Assembly (NCBI GenBank): GCA_964463915.1 | Contig: CAYXEH010000039.1 | Coordinates: 1 to 24,072, forward strand | From: PUPG01 sp964463915 | GTDB taxonomy: Bacteria; Bacteroidota; Bacteroidia; Bacteroidales; UBA7960 | Reading direction: 5' to 3' | Length of the DNA stretch: 24,072 bases | Shown here: in pieces, positions 8,045 through 14,122 of the stretch | How the letters are laid out: each line of letters begins with the position of its first letter | Numbering within the stretch: position 1 is the stretch's first letter | The notes under the pieces: generated by a model | The model's input: the letters and a program-made list of their open reading frames with translations, nothing else | Databases searched by the model: none | What the model was told of the DNA's origin: nothing | Position numbers and translations under genes: made by a program

Positions 8045-8803
8045 ATGTATATTATTTCCTACAACGTCAACGGAATCCGCTCGGCCATGGCGAAGGGCCT
8101 GGCAGAATGGCTTGAACAAGAAAAACCCGATGTGGTGTGTATTCAGGAAACCAAGGCACAGCCAGAACAGATCCCGCAGTTGCCGCTGGAAGACCTGGGT
8201 TATCATTGTTACTGGTTTTCTGCTGAGCGCCGTGGGTATAGCGGGGTGGGCATTCTTTCCCGGCAGAGGCCTGATTATGTAGAATATGGGATGGGTATGG
8301 ACAAATATGACCGTGAGGGACGTGTAATCCGTGCTGATTTCAAGGATCGTACGGTGTTAAGTGTGTATCATCCCAATGGGAGTGCCAATGAAACCAGGCA
8401 TCATTACAAAATGGGATGGCTGGAGGATTTTGCGGATTATGCTGCTGAACTTCAGCAACAGCGACCTGGCTTGATCATCTCGGGAGATTACAACATTTGC
8501 CACAAAGATATTGATATTTATGACCCGGTAAGGCATGCTACGACCTCCGGGTTTTTGCCTGAAGAACGGGAATGGGTGACTCGTTTCCTGGAAAAGGGTT
8601 TTGCGGACTCTTTCCGCCATTTTAATCAGGATCCCCACCAATATACCTGGTGGAGTTTTCGTGCCAATGCCCGAAAAAGAAATCTGGGCTGGCGCATTGA
8701 TTACAATATGGTGGGTGAAAAGCTGGTGGCGGATCTTCAGGACGCTGGGATTATGCCGGAGGTAAAGCATTCGGATCATTGTCCTGCGTGGGTTATTGTA
8801 TAG
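8045..8803 (+). CDS. xth: Exodeoxyribonuclease III / AP endonuclease
   Basis: A 252-residue enzyme of the exonuclease III branch of the EEP (exonuclease-endonuclease-phosphatase) superfamily. It cleaves DNA at abasic sites in base-excision repair and degrades duplex DNA from 3' ends. All catalytic motifs are visible: N7 in NVNGIR, metal-binding E35 in QETK, Y108 in VYHPNG, D148/N150 in GDYN, D219 in RIDY, and the D244-H245 pair in SDHCP. Length is normal for the family and it starts at its first ATG. It is a single-gene unit, bracketed by near-identical 58-bp direct repeats (7963-8020 and 8922-8979). Confidence 0.93.
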   Translation: MYIISYNVNGIRSAMAKGLAEWLEQEKPDVVCIQETKAQPEQIPQLPLEDLGYHCYWFSAERRGYSGVGILSRQRPDYVEYGMGMDKYDREGRVIRADFKDRTVLSVYHPNGSANETRHHYKMGWLEDFADYAAELQQQRPGLIISGDYNICHKDIDIYDPVRHATTSGFLPEEREWVTRFLEKGFADSFRHFNQDPHQYTWWSFRANARKRNLGWRIDYNMVGEKLVADLQDAGIMPEVKHSDHCPAWVIV

Positions 8804-8807
8804 GGGT

Positions 8808-8837
8808 GTCGGCGCGGCGCGCCTCCGGTTGTTGGTT
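8808..8837. repeat. GC-rich dispersed element, copy 2
   Basis: Thirty bases matching 7735-7764 at 29 of 30 positions, beginning five bases after the exodeoxyribonuclease stop. Its AT-richer end forms the left arm of the inverted repeat 8829-8898. Confidence 0.85.
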
Positions 8838-8898
8838 CTCATGAGCCGTTTACCAGTCCGTTGATGTTCTCCATCACTTATCCCATGAGAACCAACAA
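8829..8898. repeat. 15-bp inverted repeat after xth
   Basis: TTGTTGGTTCTCATG (8829-8843) and CATGAGAACCAACAA (8884-8898) are exact reverse complements, separated by 40 bases. This large stem-loop may end or stabilise the xth mRNA; no U-run follows it. It is part of the repeat-filled gene-free stretch 8804-9175. Confidence 0.75.
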
Positions 8899-8921
8899 TC
8901 TGGACAGCCTCGTCCTGCGGC

Positions 8922-8979
8922 TATGGGCAACCCCCACCGTTTTCATCCCATGAGAACTAACAACTAATCAACCAATTAA
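8922..8979. repeat. 58-bp direct repeat, second copy
   Basis: Matches 7963-8020 at 57 of 58 positions in the same orientation, 959 bases downstream. The exodeoxyribonuclease gene lies between the copies. Confidence 0.88.
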
Positions 8980-8996
8980 CCATCAACCCCGCCAGC

Positions 8997-9058
8997 CTTA
9001 TCCTGCAGATAAGGGCAACCCCCAAACTTTTTATGGGATAAGGACGGTGAGGGTTGCC
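8997..9058. repeat. Nested inverted repeats, relatives of the 58-bp element
   Basis: CTTATC-CTGCA-GATAAG (8997-9013) is followed by GGCAACCC (9014-9021) and GGGTTGCC (9051-9058), which pair as an 8-bp stem. The left part repeats GGGCAACCCCC of the 58-bp element, and the right part is a diverged inverted copy of it. The remaining bases to 9175 are AT-rich and hold only a candidate promoter. Confidence 0.7.
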
Positions 9059-9113
9059 GGAATTATTGGCATTTTTTTTGATTTAATCATCATGTATATT
9101 TTGTGCGAACAAT

Positions 9114-9121
9114 TAACTTTA
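9114..9121 (+). promoter_or_regulatory. Weak candidate -7 box for the adaptor-permease operon
   Basis: TAACTTTA, 54 bases before the adaptor ATG, resembles TAnnTTTG. An alternative is TATATTTTG at about 9095-9103. Neither has a well-spaced TTTG upstream. Confidence 0.28.
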
Positions 9122-9175
9122 CGCACTGTTTAACAGAGGCTTTTCTGACTTACAGGTTTTTATTGGGTTAATATT

Positions 9176-10417
9176 ATGAAGAAGAAAAAATTTATTCTGA
9201 TTGGCATTGGGGTTGTTTTGGTGGCTTCATTGTGGTATTTTCTGCGTGATGAAGGGGTAACTATGGAGATGATCTGTGTACCTGTAGAACGTGGGGACTT
9301 TGATGTGAGTGTATTTACCAGTGGCGAGCTGGAGGCAAAAAACTCCACGGACATCAAGGGTCCGGCTCGCTTGCGCCAGGTAAGGGTGAATAATGCCCAG
9401 ATTGCTGATATGGTACCTGAAGGTACGGTGGTTGAAGAAGGAGACTGGGTGGCAACCCTGGACCGTACGGATATCAGCAACCGCATTCTTGACCGGGAAA
9501 CTGAGCTGGAGCAACTTGAAACTTCTTTTACCCAGGCCCAGCTTGACACAACCATGGAGTTGCGGAATGCCCGCAATGAGTTGGTCAACCTTGAGTTTGC
9601 TTATGAGGAAGCCAAAATCGCTCTTGAACAGTCTCAATATGAGCCTCCGGCAACTATTCGACAGGCTGAAATCAATATGGAACAGGCCCGGCGGTCTTAT
9701 GAACAGGCAGCAGAAAATTATGAACTACGCAAGCAGCAGGCGGATGCCAGGATGCAGGAGATCACTTCCTCACTGAATCAGGAGCGCCGTCGTTACCAGG
9801 AGATTCTGGACGTGATGGAGGAGTTTGAGATTTATGCACCCCAGGACGGGATGGTCATTTACCGGAGAAACTGGGACGGAACCCGATTTGGTGTGGGATC
9901 GCAAATCAATGCCTGGGACAATACCGTGGCCACCCTTCCCGATTTTTCTGTGATGATGTCAAGAACTTATGTCAACGAAATTGACATCAGCAAGGTAAAA
10001 GTCAACCAGCCGGTAAAGATAATCGTGGATGCATTTCCGGATAGAACCTATAGCGGTTATGTGACTGATGTAGCCAATATCGGGGAGCAAAGACCCAACC
10101 AGGATGCAAGGGTGTTTGAGGTAAAGATCCAGATCAATGAGTCCGATACCATTATGCGTCCTGCCATGACCACAAAAAATACCATCATTACCCATGTGGA
10201 AGAAGATGTACTTTACATCCCCATTGAGGGGATCCATACGGCTGACACAATCAATTATGTGTTCCTGAACAGAAATGACCGTCCGGTCAGGCAGCAGGTG
10301 ATTACCGGGATCCGCAACGATGATCAGATCATCATCAGGGAGGGGCTGGAAGAAGATGACAGGGTCTACCTCACTATACCGCCTGACCCTGATGAAATTC
10401 GCCTGAACACCTTATAA
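9176..10417 (+). CDS. HlyD/RND-type periplasmic adaptor (membrane-fusion protein)
   Basis: A 413-residue periplasmic adaptor that would link an inner-membrane transporter to an outer-membrane channel. An N-terminal membrane anchor (about 5-22) is followed by a barrel-sandwich (lipoyl-like) half, with GELEAKNSTDIKG (about residues 43-55) and later EGDWVATLD. A two-stranded alpha-helical hairpin, Glu/Gln/Arg-rich, spans about 95-215. The second lipoyl half follows, with APQDGMVIY, then beta-barrel and membrane-proximal domains (about 255-405). The next gene, 10 bases on, encodes a MacB-like permease, so the pair is likely one ABC-type efflux or export system of the MacAB kind. The substrate is unknown, and no TolC-like or ATPase gene lies in the window. 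Confidence 0.87.
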   Translation: MKKKKFILIGIGVVLVASLWYFLRDEGVTMEMICVPVERGDFDVSVFTSGELEAKNSTDIKGPARLRQVRVNNAQIADMVPEGTVVEEGDWVATLDRTDISNRILDRETELEQLETSFTQAQLDTTMELRNARNELVNLEFAYEEAKIALEQSQYEPPATIRQAEINMEQARRSYEQAAENYELRKQQADARMQEITSSLNQERRRYQEILDVMEEFEIYAPQDGMVIYRRNWDGTRFGVGSQINAWDNTVATLPDFSVMMSRTYVNEIDISKVKVNQPVKIIVDAFPDRTYSGYVTDVANIGEQRPNQDARVFEVKIQINESDTIMRPAMTTKNTIITHVEEDVLYIPIEGIHTADTINYVFLNRNDRPVRQQVITGIRNDDQIIIREGLEEDDRVYLTIPPDPDEIRLNTL

Positions 10418-10427
10418 GTGCTGTGTC

Positions 10428-11783
10428 ATGAAGCTTCTGGAAAAATATTTCTATAACCTGAATATCGCTTTGGAATCGGTTTTTGCCAACCGTTTTCGTT
10501 CCATCCTGACTGCACTTGGGATCATATTTGGTGTGGCTGCCGTGATAGCCATGATGGCCATCGGAAATGGCGCGCGGCAGGAAATCCTTGAGCAGATGAA
10601 GATGGTTGGGGTCAATAATATTATTATCCGGCCGATCTATGCGGAGGATGGCAGGCCTGAGGAGGAAGAGGGGCGATTCTCACCGGGCCTTACCCTCCAG
10701 GATGTGGAAAGTATCAAAAATATTGTTCCGACTGTGGAGCGCCTTAGCCCGGAGGTGGAAATAAGTGCGTATGCCATGGCTAACAGTATCCGTCGACCAG
10801 TCCGGGTGGCAGGTGTTAACCCCAATTATTTTGATGTATTTTCTTTGGGTTTGTCACGGGGAAAAATGTTCACCGGGGAACAGGTCGAAGAAGGTGCTCC
10901 GGTGGCTGTAATTGGAAATAACATCCGGGCGATCTTTTTTGGTAACACGGATCCTGTCGGGAAACAAATTAAAGCCGGAAACAACTGGCTCACGATTATT
11001 GGTGTGGTGGAAGACAGGATGGTGAGTGAAGATGCAGCTTCCAACCTGGGTATAAGCGAGTTTAACAATGTGATCTATACTCCGGTGCAAACCATGTTGC
11101 TCCGGTTTCGTGACCGTTCGGCCATCAATATCGAAGATATCCAGCAATCCAGACGAGGTGGCCGCGGTCGTGGCGGAGTGGTGGTAATAGCCAACGATAA
11201 TGGCAATGGGGAAGATGTGGAATATGAAAATTACCATCAGCTGGATCGGGTGGTGGTGCAGGTGGCTGAATCCGCTCAGTTATCTTCATCCGCTGACCTC
11301 ATTCGGCGTATGCTTCACAGACGACACAATAACGTGGAGGATTTTGAGGTAATTATCCCGGAGTTGCTGCTTGAACAGGAGCAACGCACCCGCGAGATCT
11401 TCAACGTGGTATTGGGTGCCATCGCGGGTATCTCCCTGATTGTAGGGGGGATCGGAATTATGAATATCATGTTGGCCTCCGTGATGGAGCGGACCAGGGA
11501 AATTGGTGTGCGTCTGGCCATCGGGGCCAAAAAGACAGATGTGGTCTTTCAGTTTTTGTCAGAGTCAACTTTTATCAGTGTGGCCGGGGGCATTATCGGA
11601 ATTTTTCTGGGGATCGCTCTCTCCAGGGGCATCATGCATTTTACAGACATCCTGACCATCGTTTCGCTGACATCCATTTTCATCTCATTCGGGGTGGCAG
11701 CTACCGTGGGTATTGTGTTTGGTTATATGCCGGCAAAAAAGGCTGCCGCCAAGGATCCGGTAACTTCACTTCGTTACGAGTAG
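10428..11783 (+). CDS. MacB/FtsX-family ABC transporter permease
   Basis: A 451-residue permease with the MacB layout. One transmembrane helix near the N terminus (about 24-46) is followed by a large periplasmic domain (about 50-320). Three C-terminal helices (about 323-350, 377-400, 410-435) carry the FtsX-family signature, with MERTREIGVRLAIGA. Unlike E. coli MacB there is no nucleotide-binding domain, and no Walker A motif occurs in this protein or in its adaptor, so the ATPase must be encoded elsewhere. The periplasmic domain contains an Arg/Gly-rich patch (SRRGGRGRGG, 241-250) and a following Asn/Gly/Glu-rich stretch that look like a lineage-specific loop. It is probably translated with the adaptor from one mRNA. 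Mechanotransmission-type function is inferred from the family. Confidence 0.88.
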   Translation: MKLLEKYFYNLNIALESVFANRFRSILTALGIIFGVAAVIAMMAIGNGARQEILEQMKMVGVNNIIIRPIYAEDGRPEEEEGRFSPGLTLQDVESIKNIVPTVERLSPEVEISAYAMANSIRRPVRVAGVNPNYFDVFSLGLSRGKMFTGEQVEEGAPVAVIGNNIRAIFFGNTDPVGKQIKAGNNWLTIIGVVEDRMVSEDAASNLGISEFNNVIYTPVQTMLLRFRDRSAINIEDIQQSRRGGRGRGGVVVIANDNGNGEDVEYENYHQLDRVVVQVAESAQLSSSADLIRRMLHRRHNNVEDFEVIIPELLLEQEQRTREIFNVVLGAIAGISLIVGGIGIMNIMLASVMERTREIGVRLAIGAKKTDVVFQFLSESTFISVAGGIIGIFLGIALSRGIMHFTDILTIVSLTSIFISFGVAATVGIVFGYMPAKKAAAKDPVTSLRYE

Positions 11784-11899
11784 ACCAGGCTTGTTTCATA
11801 ACAATTACTCAATCTGAAACATCCGCGGGACCTTCCAATGGATCATTCAGGCAAACCAGGCTTATTGCTGGATCATCGCGCAATCTGCGTACGAATGTT

Positions 11900-11930
11900 A
11901 ATAACCTGCACGCTCTTTATCAATAACCTG
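11900..11930. promoter_or_regulatory. Paired 9-bp direct repeats upstream of the elbB promoter
   Basis: AATAACCTG occurs at 11900-11908 and 11922-11930, 22 bases apart (about two helical turns). It lies some 30 bases upstream of the elbB -33 box. The spacing would suit a dimeric or tandem-binding regulator, but no regulator is known. Confidence 0.3.
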
Positions 11931-11962
11931 TGTTCCCTTTGCTGCGATACACCGGGGCTGTA

Positions 11963-11994
11963 TTAGGACTTCTCACGCAAGATGATTATATTTG
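11963..11994 (+). promoter_or_regulatory. Bacteroidota-type promoter for elbB
   Basis: TTAG (11963-11966), 20 bases, then TATATTTG (11987-11994) fits TTTG-N19-21-TAnnTTTG with one mismatch. The expected start of transcription, near 12000, lies before the second in-frame ATG (12033). That favours 12033 over the ATG at 12009 as the translation start. Confidence 0.6.
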
Positions 11995-12032
11995 AGTATC
12001 GATCCTGAATGTATCATCAAATCGTCAATACA

Positions 12033-12683
12033 ATGAAAAAATTCGCAGTAATATTGTCCGGAAATGGCGTTTATGACGGCTCGGAAATTCATGAGGCCAC
12101 CCTTTCGATGTATGCCATTAAAAAACAAGGCGCAGATTATGAGGTGTTTGCCCCCGATATGGAACAGCATCATGTGGTCAACCATCTTAACGGGGAAGAA
12201 ATGAAAGAGAAGCGCAATGTATTGGTTGAGGCTGCCCGCATTGCCCGTGGCAACATCAAACCCCTTGATCATTTTGATCCGGCAGGTTACGATGTTTTAT
12301 TTATCCCGGGTGGCTTCGGGGTGGCCAAGAACCTGAGTACCTTTGCCATTGACGGCCCGGACTGTAAGGTGCAGCCTGATGTGGAAAAGGCCATTAACGG
12401 CATGTATCAGGCAGGGAAACCCATCGCGGCATTGTGTATTTCACCTGCGGTTGTGGCCAGGGTGCTGGGTAAAGGCAAGATGACCATTGGCCAGGATGAA
12501 GGAACTGCCGGGGCAATCGAAGCAATGGGAGGGGTTCATGAAACGACCAGTCACGGGGAGGTGATCGTGGATAAGGAGAATAAGCTCTTTACCACACCCT
12601 GTTATATGTTGGATGCCGATATTGTTCAGATCGGTGACGGGGCAGAGAATATCGTGCGTGTGGTGCTGAAGTTTCTGAAATGA
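12033..12683 (+). CDS. elbB: ElbB/ES1-family glyoxalase
   Basis: A 216-residue protein of the DJ-1/PfpI class I glutamine-amidotransferase-like fold, ES1/ElbB branch. E. coli ElbB has reported glyoxalase III-like activity and an old link to isoprenoid synthesis; its true role is unsettled. Visible family marks are SGNGVYDGSEIHEA near the N terminus, FIPGGFG (90-96), the nucleophile-elbow Cys135 in ALCISPA, and the Thr/Ser-rich stretch before GEVIVD. I chose the ATG at 12033, whose product begins MKKFAVILSG, because it matches the fold's first strand and sits correctly below the promoter. A further ATG at 12009 would add eight residues. It is a single gene, convergent with the nitroreductase. 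Confidence 0.88.
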   Translation: MKKFAVILSGNGVYDGSEIHEATLSMYAIKKQGADYEVFAPDMEQHHVVNHLNGEEMKEKRNVLVEAARIARGNIKPLDHFDPAGYDVLFIPGGFGVAKNLSTFAIDGPDCKVQPDVEKAINGMYQAGKPIAALCISPAVVARVLGKGKMTIGQDEGTAGAIEAMGGVHETTSHGEVIVDKENKLFTTPCYMLDADIVQIGDGAENIVRVVLKFLK

Positions 12684-12712
12684 TCCCGGGAGTATCGCTG
12701 ATTTATCGGGGT

Positions 12713-12924
12713 GTTCCCCGGATTTTCCGGCAAACACCGGCATGGCAATCTGGACGCCTCGCATGATCCTTCCTGGCCGTTTCCCGAATTATCCGGCAAA
12801 CACCGGCAAGCTGGCGGCTACGTCACAGCAGTAACGGGGACATGGTCGGCCGGAGAGTAGTTCGCTGAGGTGCGATTCGTTCATTTACGTTAGTGGTTCT
12901 CCGAATTTACCGGCAAATACCAGG
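12713..12924. repeat. Three degenerate copies of the nitroreductase 3'-end sequence
   Basis: Copies begin at about 12714, 12780 and 12897, each near 27 bases long with the core CCGGCAAACACCGG or a variant. The third is inside the nitroreductase gene and encodes VFAGKFGE. On the minus strand the other two read VFAG-stop-FGK (12780) and VFAGKSGE (12714). The offsets are 66 and 117 bases, both multiples of three. Confidence 0.65.
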
Positions 12925-13472
12925 TCATCAAGGGGTTTGCGCACCCTTGGTGATTTTTCCATTTCTTCGAAATCGGGACCAAGTGCCTCGGGTTTGTCCT
13001 GGTGACCAATGGCCATCAGGGCGATGGGTTTGTGGTCTTCGGGTATACCAAATAATTCAATGGCCTTTTCCTTGCTGAAACCGCCCATCTGATGAGTGGC
13101 CAGCCCTTCCTCCGTGGCCTGGAAGGTAAGGTAGGCCATGGATTGACCTACGTCGTACTGGTAAACCGCATTTGTTTTCCCTTTCGAGGATATTTTGTTG
13201 CCGATGGCCATAATCAGCACCGGGGCATTGCCGGCCCAATGCTGGTTGAATTCCACCATGGTCTCATAGATCTTTTGCCAGGTATCATCCCCCTTGAACC
13301 CGACCATGAACCGCCAGGGCTGTTCGTTGAAACTGGAAGGGGCCCATCTGGCTGCCTCCAGGAGGCGTTGTACCGTTTCTTTTTTTATGGGAGTTGATTG
13401 AAAAGATCGTGGACTCCATCTTCTTTTGATAACAGGATGGATATCGAATGTGGTATCTGCGGGTTTTTCCAT
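12885..13472 (-). CDS. Nitroreductase-family FMN oxidoreductase
   Basis: A 195-residue flavoprotein of the nitroreductase family, which use NAD(P)H to reduce nitro compounds, quinones or flavins. FMN-contacting motifs are present: RRWSPRSF near residue 18 and PSSFNEQPWRF (about 46-56), followed by the central helix and a late MAIGHQD motif. The short length and single domain fit the group often annotated as nitroreductase family protein; the in vivo substrate is unknown. The gene is alone on its strand and convergent with elbB. Two short perfect palindromes lie just upstream of its ATG. Its 3' end is repeated in degenerate form downstream. Confidence 0.88.
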   Translation of the reverse strand: MEKPADTTFDIHPVIKRRWSPRSFQSTPIKKETVQRLLEAARWAPSSFNEQPWRFMVGFKGDDTWQKIYETMVEFNQHWAGNAPVLIMAIGNKISSKGKTNAVYQYDVGQSMAYLTFQATEEGLATHQMGGFSKEKAIELFGIPEDHKPIALMAIGHQDKPEALGPDFEEMEKSPRVRKPLDDLVFAGKFGEPLT

Positions 13473-13482
13473 AAGTCTGCCG

Positions 13483-13534
13483 AATCAGCTGATTATTGGT
13501 AAATTTACATTAGGTCTATACAACAATGATTGTT
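13483..13534. promoter_or_regulatory. Two palindromes upstream of the nitroreductase gene
   Basis: AATCAGCTGATT (13483-13494, 12 bp) starts 11 bases before the ATG, and AACAATGATTGTT (13522-13534, 13 bp) lies 50 bases before it. Both are perfect. They could be operator sites for a dimeric repressor of this stress-type gene. Short AT-rich palindromes also arise by chance. Confidence 0.3.
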
Positions 13535-13633
13535 ATTTATTTGTTTAAGCAAGTGCCTGTGTTTTTCAGGATCGCGGTCACCCACATCTGAGGGCCTGTC
13601 CTGCTGCACCAGGTAATGTCGCTCAGGTGTTTT

Positions 13634-14019
13634 CCGTATCATGTAACAATGCGCCGAGGTGGTTAGACCAGCAAATGCGGATCGGGTGCTTCCGTATCAT
13701 GTAACAATGCGCCGAGGTGATCAGACCAGGCAAATGCGGATCGGGTGCTTCCGNNNNNNNNNNNNNNNNNNNNNNNNNNNNNNNNNNNNNNNNNNNNNNN
13801 NNNNNNNNNNNNNNNNNNNNNNNNNNNNNNNNNNNNNNNNNNNNNNNNNNNNNATGTAACAATGCGCCGAGGTGATCAGACCAGGCAAATGCGGATCGGG
13901 TGCTTCCGTATCATGTAACAATGCGCCGAGGTGATCAGACCAGGCAAATGCGGATCGGGTGCTTCCGGACTGTGTGATAACGCTCAGAGGCGGTTAGACC
14001 AGCGGTTGTCGGGTACATG
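13634..14019. repeat. 59-bp tandem repeat array around scaffold gap 2
   Basis: Unit starts (CCG followed by TATCATGTAAC) are at 13634, 13692 and 13751, then, after the gap, about 13847 and 13906. The period is 58 for the first unit and 59 for the others. A diverged unit from 13965 ends before TATAAAG (14020-14026). The unit includes GCGCCGAGGTGATCAGACC and GCGGATCGGGTGCTTCC. Because 59 is not a multiple of three, the array is unlikely to be coding. It fills most of the gene-free stretch 13473-14122; the rest (13535-13633) shows nothing recognisable beyond a diverged repeat edge. Confidence 0.92.
13754..13853. other. Scaffold gap 2 (100 N)
   Basis: One hundred undetermined bases inside the 59-bp array. 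The copy number across the gap is unknown. Confidence 0.98.
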
Positions 14020-14046
14020 TATAAAGGGTGATATTGGGAAAGTCCT

Positions 14047-14054
14047 TATCTTTA
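14047..14054 (+). promoter_or_regulatory. Candidate -7 box for tyrS
   Basis: TATCTTTA resembles TAnnTTTG and would give a leader of about 60 bases before the tyrS ATG at 14123. No TTTG is seen at the -33 spacing. Confidence 0.4.
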
Positions 14055-14081
14055 CAGACTGATTTGGGACTTTTTAGTTAT

Positions 14082-14109
14082 TGAGCTGCCAGGATAGCTC
14101 ATATGGTAC
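14082..14109 (+). promoter_or_regulatory. Leader hairpin of tyrS with tRNA-like text
   Basis: TGAGCT (14082-14087) and AGCTCA (14096-14101) form a 6-bp stem with an 8-base loop. The bases 14088-14109 read GCCAGGATAGCTCATATGGT and so look like the acceptor strand and D-loop of a tRNA, but no anticodon arm, T-arm or acceptor 3' strand follows. It lies in the leader 21 bases before the start codon. Confidence 0.35.
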
Positions 14110-14122
14110 AAAATTATTGACA

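Noticed and set aside
13623..13921. Open reading frames across the 59-bp array
   Set aside because: The frames run through N and through a repeat whose period is not a multiple of three. They have no start context or known domain.
13634..14019. CRISPR array
   Set aside because: The units are contiguous copies of one 59-bp sequence with no unique spacers, and no cas genes are nearby.
13634..14019. Integron attC sites (so-called 59-base elements)
   Set aside because: The length matches by coincidence only. No inverse-core/core palindrome, cassette genes or integrase are visible, and the units abut each other directly.
14088..14109. Complete tRNA gene upstream of tyrS
   Set aside because: Only the acceptor/D-loop-like text is present; no anticodon arm, T-arm (GGTTCGA type) or pairing acceptor strand follows before the tyrS ATG.
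14082..14122. T-box riboswitch controlling tyrS
   Set aside because: T-boxes are typical of Firmicutes and need a long leader with a specifier loop and the T-box sequence; the leader here is about 60 bases.
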